Of a stretch of DNA of 64,000 nt, positions 43,067 through 51,266 are shown piece after piece. The DNA comes from CAXMMR01 sp963692975. GTDB taxonomy: Bacteria; Pseudomonadota; Alphaproteobacteria; Acetobacterales; Acetobacteraceae. Within the stretch, counting starts at the first letter, position 1, and each line of letters starts with the position of its first letter. The notes below the pieces were generated by a model. It saw only the letters and a program-made list of their open reading frames with translations. It ran no database searches and was not told the origin of the DNA. The position numbers and the translations under genes were made by a program. The stretch is taken from the NCBI GenBank assembly GCA_963692975.2, contig CAXMMR010000018.1, forward strand, positions 1 to 64,000. The letters are read 5' to 3'.

Positions 43067-44278
43067 TCAGCCGGCCGCGCTGCGCAGCCAAAGCGTTTCC
43101 AGACCGTTGAAGGTCGGCGCCGTCTTGCGGGCCGGGGGTCGGCCGGGGTCGAGCGCCAACCCGGGAAAGCGTTCCAGCAGCAAGCCGATCCCGATTTGAG
43201 CCTCGGCCCGTGCAAGCGGCGCACCAAGGCAGAAATGCACGCCGCCGCCGAACGACGCGTGCGTCGTGTCCGTCCGCTCGATGTCGAACCGGTGCGGCTG
43301 GCCGTGCAGCGCCGGGTCGCGTCCGGCCGCGAGCAGCGACAGGCTGATGCTGTCGCCCGCCGCCATCGGACAGCCGGCGACCGCGGCCGGCCCGGTGGCA
43401 ATCCGCGCGGTCTGCGCCACCGGCGGGTCAAAGCGCAGCGTCTCCTCGACCGCCTGGCCGATGAGCTCCGGCCGGGCCCGCAGCTTGGCGAGCTCGGCGG
43501 GATGCTCAAGCAACGCCAGCGTGCCGTTGCCGATCAGGTCGGTGGTGGTCATGTTGCCGGCCAGCAGCAGCAGGTTGCAGGTGGTGACGATCTCCCGCGC
43601 GGTCAGCCGCTCGCCCGCCTCCTCCACCGCCACCAGCGCGCTGACCAGATCCTCGCGCGGGCTGCGGCGGCGCTCCTCCACCACCCGGGCAAGGTAGCCG
43701 AGCAGCCCCTGGCTGGCCTCGCTTAGGCGCTGGCGCTGTGCTGCCGTCGGCGCCGGGTTGAACACCTGCACCAGCCCGTCCGACCAGTGCTTGAACAGCG
43801 CCTGGTCGGCGGCGTCCACGCCCAGCATCTCGGCGATCACAATGGTCGGCAGCGGTCCGGCATAGCGCTCGATCAGGTCGAACGCGGGCGCACCATCCAA
43901 CCCGTCCAGCAGCGTCGCAGCCACCTGTCGGATGCGCGGCCGCATCGCCTCGCTCGAGCGCTGGTTGAAGGCCTGCGCCACCAGGCCGCGCAGCCGCTTG
44001 TGGTCGGGATCGTCGAGCTGAAGCATCGAGCGCTCGTCATCGTCGCGCGTCATCCGGCGCAGGACGCTGCCCTCGCGGCGCCGGCGCGGGTCGACGGCAA
44101 GGCTGCGGTCGTTCAGCACGGCGCGGATATCGGCGTAGCGCGTGAGGTACAGACGCTCGAACTCGCTGTCGGTGTGCACCGGCGCCGCCTCGCGCAGCCG
44201 GTCGAGCAGGGCATGCGGATGATCTCGGAAAGCCGGGTTCAGCGGCGTCAGCGCCAGGCCCTGCGGCAGCATCGTCAT
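43067..44278 (-). CDS. Cytochrome P450
   Basis: This 403-residue soluble bacterial P450 has the I-helix LLLLAGNMTTTDLIGNGTLA, the ExxR motif in AVEETLRFDPPVAQTAR and the heme loop FGGGVHFCLGAPLARAEAQI with the cysteine ligand. It is probably an oxygenase for a lipid or terpenoid; the substrate cannot be inferred. No ferredoxin gene is adjacent. ATG 44278 (or 44272) fits the family start. A family A alpha unit lies just upstream, between it and a divergent gene. Confidence 0.95.
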   Translation of the reverse strand: MTMLPQGLALTPLNPAFRDHPHALLDRLREAAPVHTDSEFERLYLTRYADIRAVLNDRSLAVDPRRRREGSVLRRMTRDDDERSMLQLDDPDHKRLRGLVAQAFNQRSSEAMRPRIRQVAATLLDGLDGAPAFDLIERYAGPLPTIVIAEMLGVDAADQALFKHWSDGLVQVFNPAPTAAQRQRLSEASQGLLGYLARVVEERRRSPREDLVSALVAVEEAGERLTAREIVTTCNLLLLAGNMTTTDLIGNGTLALLEHPAELAKLRARPELIGQAVEETLRFDPPVAQTARIATGPAAVAGCPMAAGDSISLSLLAAGRDPALHGQPHRFDIERTDTTHASFGGGVHFCLGAPLARAEAQIGIGLLLERFPGLALDPGRPPARKTAPTFNGLETLWLRSAAG

Positions 44279-44299
44279 GCTTAACTCTCCTGCAGGAAG

Positions 44300-44354
44300 A
44301 AAGGCCAGGGGCTTTGCCCCTGGACCCCATTAAAGGCGGAGCCTTTAAAATCCG
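44300..44354 (+). repeat. Family A repeat, alpha unit (single)
   Basis: AAGGCCAGGGGCTTTGCC, CCTGGACCCCATTAAAGGC, GGAGCCTTTAAAATCC: a near-consensus alpha unit. It stands alone between divergent P450 and beta-propeller genes, with no beta partner nearby. Confidence 0.85.
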
Positions 44355-44438
44355 CTACTTGAGAAATGCGGTAGATGCGACTAGTTCTCATCATCTGAAG
44401 CGGCCGTGCCGGCCATCCTGGATGAGGCTTTCGGCGAG

Positions 44439-45584
44439 ATGGCTGTAGCGGCGCGTCGGATAACACTCCGGCCCATGGCGAGCGTGATCTCGGCGGCGCT
44501 GCTCGCAGCGCTCACCCTCGCCGCGACGCCCGCCCTGGCGGCTGACAGTTTCCTGTCCACCGTGCACCGCCACACCATGCTGGCCTCCACGGTGCCCGCC
44601 AACGGCGACCAGAACCCCTACGCCGTCGTGGTCGTGCCGGTCAGTAGCGGCAAGCTGCACCGCGGCGACGTGCTGGTCGACAACTTCAACGACCGCAGCA
44701 ACCTGCAAGGTCTCGGCACCACGATCCTGGCGATGGATCCTGCGACCCGCGGCGTTTCCACCTTCGCCACCCTGCCGCGCCACCTGGCCGGCTGCCCCGG
44801 CGGCGTCGGGCTGACGACGGCGATGGCGGTGCTGCGCCGCGGCTACGTGGTCGTCGGCAGCCTGCCGAGCAGTGACGGCACCACGGCGACCAAGGGGCCA
44901 GGCTGCCTGATCGTGCTCGACGGCCAGGGCACGGTCGCCGCCGTCCTCGCCGGCGCCGACATCGACGGGCCGTGGGGCAACATGGCGGTGCAGGATGCCG
45001 GCGCCCGCGCGACCCTGTTCGTCAGCATGGCGGGCTTTGGCGTCGGCGCGCCCGGCCAGGCGATGGTGCGCCGAGCCACCGTGCTGCGCCTGGCGCTCGA
45101 CGTGCCGGCAGCCGGCGCCGGCGCCCCGGCAGTCCTCGGCCGCACGGTCGTCGCCGACAGCCTCGCCGAGCAGGCTGACCGCAGCGTCTTCGTCATCGGC
45201 CCGACCGGGCTCGCTTTGGCGCCGGACGGCACGCTCTACGTCTCGGACGCGATCGAAAACCGCGTGGTCGCGATCCCCGACGCGACCACGCGAACCGGCA
45301 GCGCCGGCACCGGCCGTTCGGTGAGCGCCGGCGGCCTGCTGCGCCGGCCGCTGGCCCTGGCCCAGGCGCCGAACGGCGACCTGCTCGCGGTTAACGGGCT
45401 GGACGGCGAAGTGGTCGAGATCGATCCCGCCACCGGCCGGCAGCTGGCGGCGCAATGGGTTGATGCGGACCGGGCGCAGACGCCGCCGGGCTCGGGCGAC
45501 CTGTTCGGCATCGCCCTGACGCCGGACCGGCGCGGGTTCTACTACGTCGAGGACGAGAACAACATGCTGTTGCTGGCGCACTAG
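44439..45584 (+). CDS. Exported NHL/SMP-30-like beta-propeller protein
   Basis: About 381 residues. ATG 44439 gives a good signal peptide (an RR-containing N-region, then SAALLAALTLAATPALA); the ATG at 44475 would leave no positive charge. The mature part has propeller blades: GDVLVDNFNDRSNLQGLGTT, GLALAPDGTLYVSDAIENRV and RPLALAQAPNGDLLAVNGLD. Two bases separate it from the DyP peroxidase gene, so they should be co-expressed. The function is unknown; a binding or lactonase-type role is possible. Confidence 0.8.
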   Translation: MAVAARRITLRPMASVISAALLAALTLAATPALAADSFLSTVHRHTMLASTVPANGDQNPYAVVVVPVSSGKLHRGDVLVDNFNDRSNLQGLGTTILAMDPATRGVSTFATLPRHLAGCPGGVGLTTAMAVLRRGYVVVGSLPSSDGTTATKGPGCLIVLDGQGTVAAVLAGADIDGPWGNMAVQDAGARATLFVSMAGFGVGAPGQAMVRRATVLRLALDVPAAGAGAPAVLGRTVVADSLAEQADRSVFVIGPTGLALAPDGTLYVSDAIENRVVAIPDATTRTGSAGTGRSVSAGGLLRRPLALAQAPNGDLLAVNGLDGEVVEIDPATGRQLAAQWVDADRAQTPPGSGDLFGIALTPDRRGFYYVEDENNMLLLAH

Positions 45585-45586
45585 CG

Positions 45587-46924
45587 ATGGGCGGCTGTCC
45601 GTTCGGTCACGGCGCCTCGCGTCGCGGCTTTCTCGCCGCCGCCGGCACGCTGCTTGCGGCCGGTGCCGCCTCCGCGGCGTCCAGCCCCGACATGTCGGCC
45701 GCCAAGGGCGTCACTCCGGCGAGCCAGGGCGAGGGCCGGCTGCTCACCGTGCCGTTCGAGGGCCGTCACCAGGCCGGCATCGCCACCGCGCTGCAGAACC
45801 ACACCTGCTTCACCGCCTTCGACGTGACCACCACCGACCGTGCCGCGCTGATCGACCTGCTGCGCCGCTGGACGGCGGCGTCACGGCGGATGGCTGCCGG
45901 GCAGACCGCCGCCCCGCTCGACGAGGCCGATCTCAGCCGTCCCGCGCCTGACGGCGGCGACGCGCTCGGCCTTGCGCCGGCCCGGCTCAGCGTCACCTTC
46001 GGCTTCGGACCCAGCCTGTTCGAGCAGAACGGCCATGACCGCTTCGGCCTTGCCCGCCATCGGCCCGCGGCCTTGGCCGAGCTGCCGAACTTCCACGGCG
46101 ACCAGCTGCAGCCGGCCCGCACCGGCGGCGACGTCTCCATCCAGGCCTGCGCCGACGATCCGCAGGTCGCCTTCCACGCCGTGCGACAGCTCGCTCAGAT
46201 GGCCTACGGCGTCGCCGCGCTGCGCTGGATGCAGACCGGCTTCGTCGCCAACGCCGCCGCCACCGACACGCCGCGCAACCTGCTCGGCTTCAAGGACGGC
46301 ACCCAGAACCCGATTGCTGCGCAGCCGGTGGAGCAGACGGCGAGCGGCACGATCACGCCGGGCAGCTACGACGACGTCGTCTGGGCCGGCGCCGACGCGC
46401 CGGCCTGGATGCGCGGCGGCAGCTACGTGGTCGCCCGCCGCATCCGGCTGTCGCTCGAGCACTGGGACCGCACGCCGGTCGACTTCCAGGAGCAGGTGAT
46501 CGGCCGCCACAAGCGCTCCGGCGCGCCGCTCGGCAAGGACAGCGAGTTCGACCCGCTCGATCTTGACGCGGTCGACCATGACGGCAACCCGGTGATCCCG
46601 GACAACGCGCATGTCCGCCTGGGCGCCGCCGCCAGCAACGGCGGCGCGCAGATGCTGCGCCGCTCCTACAGCTACAATGACGGCGCGAACTTCACCGCCG
46701 AGCGCTGGCCGCCATGGCGCCAGGCGGTCGAGTGGGATGCCGGGCTGCTGTTCATCTGCTACCAGCGCGACCCGCGGGCGAGCTTCAGCCGCATCTTCGA
46801 GCGAATGTCCAAGTTCGACGCGATGAACCAGTATGCGACCCATACCGGTGGTGGATTGTTCGCCTGCCCCGGCGGGGTCACCACCGCGGACGGCTACATC
46901 GGCCAGGGATTGTTCGAAGCGTGA
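45587..46924 (+). CDS. Tat-exported Dyp-type peroxidase (EfeB-like)
   Basis: This 445-residue heme peroxidase has a Tat-type signal (ASRRGFLAAAGTLLAAGAAS). The hallmark GFKDGTQN (GxxDG) and the heme-ligand region DNAHVRLGAA are present, with NQYATHTGGGLFACPGG near the end. EfeB members are periplasmic and can use peroxide or take part in iron release, but no efeU or efeO gene is next to it. It follows the propeller gene and overlaps the cupin gene by four bases, which suggests a three-gene operon. Confidence 0.94.
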   Translation: MGGCPFGHGASRRGFLAAAGTLLAAGAASAASSPDMSAAKGVTPASQGEGRLLTVPFEGRHQAGIATALQNHTCFTAFDVTTTDRAALIDLLRRWTAASRRMAAGQTAAPLDEADLSRPAPDGGDALGLAPARLSVTFGFGPSLFEQNGHDRFGLARHRPAALAELPNFHGDQLQPARTGGDVSIQACADDPQVAFHAVRQLAQMAYGVAALRWMQTGFVANAAATDTPRNLLGFKDGTQNPIAAQPVEQTASGTITPGSYDDVVWAGADAPAWMRGGSYVVARRIRLSLEHWDRTPVDFQEQVIGRHKRSGAPLGKDSEFDPLDLDAVDHDGNPVIPDNAHVRLGAAASNGGAQMLRRSYSYNDGANFTAERWPPWRQAVEWDAGLLFICYQRDPRASFSRIFERMSKFDAMNQYATHTGGGLFACPGGVTTADGYIGQGLFEA

Positions 46925-47244
46925 GCGCCGACGCATCGCCAGGCACCGAGCTGCACCTGATCGACCTGCTGCCGTTCGCGGCCAGCACACGCGCGGTCCA
47001 GTCCGTCACCGGCCAGGGCGCCAGCCTCAAGCGCGTCGAGCTGCGGGCCGGCACGGCGGGCGTGCGGCACAGCCATGCGCACGAGCAGTTCGTGATCGTT
47101 CTGGCCGGGCGCGGCGAGCTCGAATGCGAGGCTGGCCTGCTCGCGCTCACGCCCGGCACGGTCCTGCACTTCGCCCCCAATGCCTGGCACTGCGCCACCT
47201 TCGAGGACGACACGGTGCTGCTCGAGGTCAACCTGCCCGAGTGA
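46921..47244 (+). CDS. Small single-domain cupin protein
   Basis: The 107-residue protein starts at the GTG of a GTGA overlap with the peroxidase gene. Cupin motif 1 is GVRHSHAHEQFVIVLAGRGE, with two histidines and the glutamate-position residue, and motif 2 is PGTVLHFAPNAWH. It should bind a metal and might be a sensor or an enzyme. The coupling to the peroxidase suggests a linked redox role; that is inference. Confidence 0.88.
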   Translation: MSADASPGTELHLIDLLPFAASTRAVQSVTGQGASLKRVELRAGTAGVRHSHAHEQFVIVLAGRGELECEAGLLALTPGTVLHFAPNAWHCATFEDDTVLLEVNLPE

Positions 47245-47245
47245 A

Positions 47246-47326
47246 GAAAGGCCAGGGCTCTGCCCTGGACCCGTCACGCGCAGGCGTGCATCGGCACGAC
47301 GCAGCCCGCGGCCCCAGACCCCATCG
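47246..47326 (+). repeat. Family A repeat, degenerate beta unit
   Basis: AAGGCCAGGGCTCTGCCC, TGGACCCGTC, a diverged middle part, then GCGGCCCCAGACCCCAT. It pairs with the alpha unit at 47568 across an unusually long, A/T-richer spacer of about 240 bases. Confidence 0.65.
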
Positions 47327-47391
47327 TTAATGGGACGACGTCTTCTTAGTGTTAGAAAAGTCTCGGCATTGAGAACGCAACGATGACGATG

Positions 47392-47415
47392 AAATCTTGC
47401 CTATAGGCAAGATTT
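47392..47415. promoter_or_regulatory. Perfect 24-base palindrome, candidate operator
   Basis: AAATCTTGCCTA is followed directly by its exact reverse complement. It lies in the A/T-richer spacer between two family A units, upstream of the VC0807-like gene. TACAAT at 47432 could be a -10 element with the palindrome over the -35 region. No regulator gene is adjacent. It could instead be a hairpin. Confidence 0.5.
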
Positions 47416-47567
47416 TCATAACTCATTGAAATACAATAGTTCTTTTCGCAAAACTGGGGCACATGCTCACATCGCGCTGATACCGCCCGGAGCGAAGATC
47501 TTGCGGTATTTCGCCTGTTCCCACGCGCCGACGGTCCCGCCCTCGCTCGTCAAACACGAATAAACAA

Positions 47568-47627
47568 ATGGATTTTAAAGGCTCCGCCTTTAATAGGGAC
47601 CAGGGGCAAAGCCCCTGGTCTTCCTTG
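47568..47627 (-). repeat. Family A repeat, alpha unit
   Basis: ATGGATTTTAAAGGC, GCCTTTAATAGGGACC and hairpin CAGGGGC/GCCCCTG end in GTCTTCCTTG, 14 bases before the next start. The 397-base gap 47245-47641 holds this unit, its beta partner and the palindrome; I see no gene in it. Confidence 0.8.
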
Positions 47628-47641
47628 ACGAGGAGCAACGC

Positions 47642-48316
47642 ATGGCTGTCGCAATCCGGGCCAGCCGAGTGGCGACCATCGCCGTCGAGGGCCTGGTGAA
47701 CTTCGTGCTGCCCTACCTGATCTACGTCCGCGCCGAGCCGCGCCTGGGCGACGTGCACGCGCTGCTCGCCTCGTCGCTGCCGCCGATCGTCTGGAGCCTG
47801 GTGGAGTTCGCCCGTAAGCGCCGTGTGGACGCGATCTCGATGATGGTGCTCGCCGGCATCGTGCTGTCGCTGCTCGCCTTCATCGGCGGCGGCTCGGTGC
47901 GCTTTCTGCAGCTGCGCGAGAACCTGGTCACCGGCCTCATCGGCCTCGTCTTCCTCGGCTCGGCGGCGATCGGGCGGCCGCTGATCTACCAGCTCGCCCG
48001 CGCCGGCAAGCAGCGTGCCTCGGGCGCCGACCTGGCGAAGTTCGACGCCCTGCGGGACAATGCCAGGTTCAAGCACGCCATGATGGTCATGACGCTGGTG
48101 TGGGGCTTCGGCCTGCTGGCCGAGACGGTCGCGGCCTGCGTACTGGTCTACAGCATCTCCATCGCGGAGTACCTGATCGTGAGCCCGTTCTTGGGCTACG
48201 GCGCGATGGGTGCGATGGGGTTGTGGACGATCTGGTACGTCCGCCGGAACAGCCGGCCCATGGCGGCCGGCGCAGCGCCGGACCTGACCGAGGATCGCAC
48301 CATGGGCTCCGTGTGA
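47642..48316 (+). CDS. VC0807-like integral membrane protein
   Basis: The 224-residue protein has about six hydrophobic segments. The pattern IAVEGLVNFVLPYLIYVRAE, SSLPPIVWSLVEFARKRRVD and GLVFLGSAAIGRPLIYQLAR fits VC0807-family proteins of unknown function. ATG 47642 follows GAGGAG. Upstream it has a family A repeat and a palindrome that may control it. The 128 bases after the stop show no repeat. Confidence 0.85.
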   Translation: MAVAIRASRVATIAVEGLVNFVLPYLIYVRAEPRLGDVHALLASSLPPIVWSLVEFARKRRVDAISMMVLAGIVLSLLAFIGGGSVRFLQLRENLVTGLIGLVFLGSAAIGRPLIYQLARAGKQRASGADLAKFDALRDNARFKHAMMVMTLVWGFGLLAETVAACVLVYSISIAEYLIVSPFLGYGAMGAMGLWTIWYVRRNSRPMAAGAAPDLTEDRTMGSV

Positions 48317-48444
48317 AGCCCGCCCGCTGACCCGCCGCGCGGCCGCGACCATGACGGCCGGACGCGCAAACGGTTTGTTAACGCCTTCGGCCCAGACTGC
48401 GTGACGGCGGCCACCGGGCCGTCGCGGACAGGCCGGAGAGCGCC

Positions 48445-49341
48445 GTGCAGACAGACATCCATCGCAAGGCAGCCGACCTCGGCTGCGACAGCGACCTGCT
48501 GGCCGAACAGGGCTACCTGGTGCTGCGCGGCATCACCGACACGGCGGAGATCGCGCGGATCCGCGCCCTGGTCGAGCCGCTCTTCGACACCCGCGTCGGC
48601 TTTCGTGAAGGTCGTCAGTTCGACATGGCCGGCGCCGAGGAGGATGGCGCCGCACCCCGGCTGCCGCAGATCCTGGGCCCGCGCAGCTACGCGCCGGAAC
48701 TTGGCCGCACCAAGCTGTTCGCCAACGCTCAACGGCTGGCCACCGAATTGCTCGGTCCCGACGCCCGCTTCCGCTTCGACCATGTGATCAAGAAGCCGGC
48801 CCATGACGGCGCCGCGACGCCCTGGCACCAGGACGAGGCGTTCCACGACCCATCGCTGCAATACGCCGAGATCAGCATTTGGGTGCCGCTGCAGCCGGTC
48901 GACAACGAGAACGGCTGCATGCAGTTCATCCCCGGCACCGGCGCCGGCGAAGTGCTGCCGCACCGCTCGCCCGACAGCGACGCGAGGGTGCACGCCGTCG
49001 AATGCTTCGAGGGGTTCGACGTCGCTCAGGCCGTCGCCTGCCCGCTCGGCGTCGGCGACTGCACCGTTCATACCGGCCGCACCGTGCACGGTGCGGGCGC
49101 CAACCACTCCGCCGCGCCGCGCTATGCATACATCATGGTCTTCGAACGCCCACCGACACCACGCCTGGCGCCGCGCAGCTTCCCCTGGCAGACCGACAAG
49201 GTCACGCCAAGGATGCTGCGCGAGCGTGCCTGGCGGCGGCGCGGCGGCTATCTGGTGCTGGCCTGGCGCCGGCTCCGCGCCCTGGTTGGCGCCGCGCAGA
49301 GTGGAGTGGCGCACGCTCTGTCGAGCCGGGCGCGGCCATGA
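48445..49341 (+). CDS. Phytanoyl-CoA dioxygenase (PhyH) family protein
   Basis: This 298-residue Fe(II)/2-oxoglutarate oxygenase has the metal HxD in TPWHQDEAFHD and the distal histidine in HTGRTVHGAGAN, with a 2-oxoglutarate arginine candidate in APRYAYIMVF. It should hydroxylate an unknown substrate. GTG 48445 follows GGAGAG. The stop overlaps the start of the GT2 gene, so the two are coupled. From this gene rightwards no family A or B repeats occur. Confidence 0.9.
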   Translation: MQTDIHRKAADLGCDSDLLAEQGYLVLRGITDTAEIARIRALVEPLFDTRVGFREGRQFDMAGAEEDGAAPRLPQILGPRSYAPELGRTKLFANAQRLATELLGPDARFRFDHVIKKPAHDGAATPWHQDEAFHDPSLQYAEISIWVPLQPVDNENGCMQFIPGTGAGEVLPHRSPDSDARVHAVECFEGFDVAQAVACPLGVGDCTVHTGRTVHGAGANHSAAPRYAYIMVFERPPTPRLAPRSFPWQTDKVTPRMLRERAWRRRGGYLVLAWRRLRALVGAAQSGVAHALSSRARP

Positions 49342-50249
49342 GTGCGGACGGCACCACCCTGCCTGCGAGCAGCGGCGTCTCCGTAGACGCTGCTGGTCAG
49401 CCGCCCTTGCCGCTGGTGTCGCTGATCGTCGCCACCGTCGGCCGGACCACGGAGCTCGCAGCGTTGTGCGAGTCGCTCGTGACCCAGCAGGATCCGTCGC
49501 TCGAGGTCATCGTCGTCGACCAGAACCGCGACGACCGGCTTACCGCAGTGCTGCGGCCGTTTGCCGAACAATTGACGATCCGCCATGTGCGCTCGTCGAT
49601 CTGCAACAATTCCCACGCCCGCAATGTCGGGATCCGGCTTAGCAAGGGCGACATCGTCGCCTTCCCGGACGATGACTGCCTATATCCGCCCGGCGTTCTA
49701 AGCCGGGTGCGCACTGCGTTCGCAACCGATACCGGGCTGTCGGCCCTGAGCGGGGCGGCGCAATCGCCACAGGGCGGGCTCGGCTCGGGCCGCTGGGGGT
49801 CCGCGCCTGGCGAGATCACGCCGCGCAGCGTCTGGCACAGCGTCATCGCCTTCAACCTGTTCGTCCGCCGTCGCGCGCTTCTGGCCGTAAATGGCTTTGA
49901 CGAACGGTTTGGCGTCGGCGCCCGTTTCGGCTCGTGCGAGGAGAACGACCTCGTGCTGCGGATCATCGAGAATGCCGGGCGTGCATTCTACGATCCTTCG
50001 CTGCTCATCGTTCATCCGGATAAACGGCTGACCCCGGTCGCAGTGCAGCGAGCGCTGTCCTACGGCCGGGGAATGGGCCAGGCGCTGCGCCGTCACCGCG
50101 CCGCACCACGCCTCGTGCTTCGCTTCCTGGTCCGCCCGCTCGGCGGCGCCGTGCTCAACCTGGCCATGCTGCGCGCGAGCACCGCCCGGTATTACTGGAA
50201 CACGTTTCATGGCCGACTGTCGGGCTACCTGGCAGCGGAACAATCCTGA
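49338..50249 (+). CDS. Glycosyltransferase family 2
   Basis: This 303-residue GT-A glycosyltransferase has an N-terminal core (VSLIVATVGRTTELAALCES, VIVVDQNRDD), the nucleotide-sugar metal region VAFPDDDCLYPPG and the catalytic-end motif GSCEENDLVLRIIENAG. A C-terminal arginine-rich helix pair may touch the membrane. It probably transfers a sugar to a surface glycan. ATG 49338 lies in the stop of the PhyH gene. Confidence 0.92.
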   Translation: MSADGTTLPASSGVSVDAAGQPPLPLVSLIVATVGRTTELAALCESLVTQQDPSLEVIVVDQNRDDRLTAVLRPFAEQLTIRHVRSSICNNSHARNVGIRLSKGDIVAFPDDDCLYPPGVLSRVRTAFATDTGLSALSGAAQSPQGGLGSGRWGSAPGEITPRSVWHSVIAFNLFVRRRALLAVNGFDERFGVGARFGSCEENDLVLRIIENAGRAFYDPSLLIVHPDKRLTPVAVQRALSYGRGMGQALRRHRAAPRLVLRFLVRPLGGAVLNLAMLRASTARYYWNTFHGRLSGYLAAEQS

Positions 50250-50325
50250 GTCCGGCTCGCCGCACGATGCCGCTTCCGAAAGGCCGGTCCCGTGTGCTGT
50301 GCATGCAGAACTCAACCTAAAGCCC

Positions 50326-51105
50326 ATGGCTGCTCGCAACTCGTCCATCCGTCATAGCGTCGGCAGGATCGGCGACAGGCGTAGGGCGGCGAAACTCTGT
50401 ATCGCCGGTATCGCGCTGGTTTGGCCGGCGGCCGCGCAGGCCCAGTTCGTGACGGCCCAAGGCCGACCCGAACGACAGCTGGACCTACACCAGCACGGTC
50501 GAGACGGACAGCACGTGGCGCCAGACGCACCAGCAAGTGACGGTGGATCACACCAGCGCCGACACGATCGCCGCCAGCAACGTGGTAGTCGGCTCCAGCC
50601 AGCCGCCCGTTGAGAGGCTGTCTGGCCGCGACTGGAGCAGGGTGCGAAGCGTCAATGGTCAGCAGACAACCGTCCACCGGCCGCTCGACTTTCCACTGAG
50701 CGTCGGCAAGAGCTGGGTCGTCGACTATACTGACGACATCCAAACCGCCAGCACTTCAGCGAGCACTTCAGCACGCCTTACAAAGTCATCGGCTGGGAGA
50801 GCGTCAGCGTCCCGGCCGGCACGTTCCGGGCGCTGAAGATCGAAGCCGACGGCGAATGGTCCGCGACCATGGCGCCCGCGATGACATCCAGCGCAGGTGG
50901 TCGAGTCGATGCCGAAGGGGCAGTATCATTCGCGCAGACGAACCGCACATCGCAATCGACCGACAGTGGCCGTACCTACCACGCCTTCTGGTATGCGCCC
51001 TCCGTAAAGCGCTGGGTCAAGTCGGTCGAGGAATACTACTCGGCGAACGGTCTGCGCACGTCGTCCTACAAGGACGAGTTGGAGGCATATAAGCTGGCGG
51101 GCTAG
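50326..51105 (+). pseudogene. Exported protein of unknown function, interrupted by two frameshifts
   Basis: The open pieces read as one protein only after two frame changes. Piece one is a signal peptide (AAKLCIAGIALVWPAAAQA) from ATG 50326. Near 50460 the sense moves one frame (PNDSWTYTSTVETDSTW to SVGKSWVVDYTDD). Near 50745, at CAAACC, it returns to the first frame (YKVIGWESVSVPAGTFRALK, YHAFWYAPSVKRWVKSVEEY) and stops at 51105. A missing A in CAAACC would explain the second shift. It is either a decayed gene or carries sequencing errors. Homologous uncharacterised proteins end in a similar FWYAPSVKRWVK motif, from memory. Confidence 0.7.
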
Positions 51106-51142
51106 GCGGCTCCGCTCTGCCGCCGGCATCATGCGACGCCGA

Positions 51143-51155
51143 CCCCCCCCCCCCC
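51143..51155 (+). repeat. Homopolymer of 13 C
   Basis: Thirteen cytosines in a row lie in the 161-base gap between the frameshifted gene and the glycosyltransferase. Such runs are slippage-prone in replication and in sequencing; its length should be treated with caution. Confidence 0.9.
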
Positions 51156-51266
51156 GCGACCTGATGGCAAAAACGGAACGGCGATGTGGGAGTATCGCCG
51201 GCGTCGTTGAACATACACCGACCGAGACACCCCCCAGCTCCGCTCAACGGGGTTGAGGCGTCCTGC

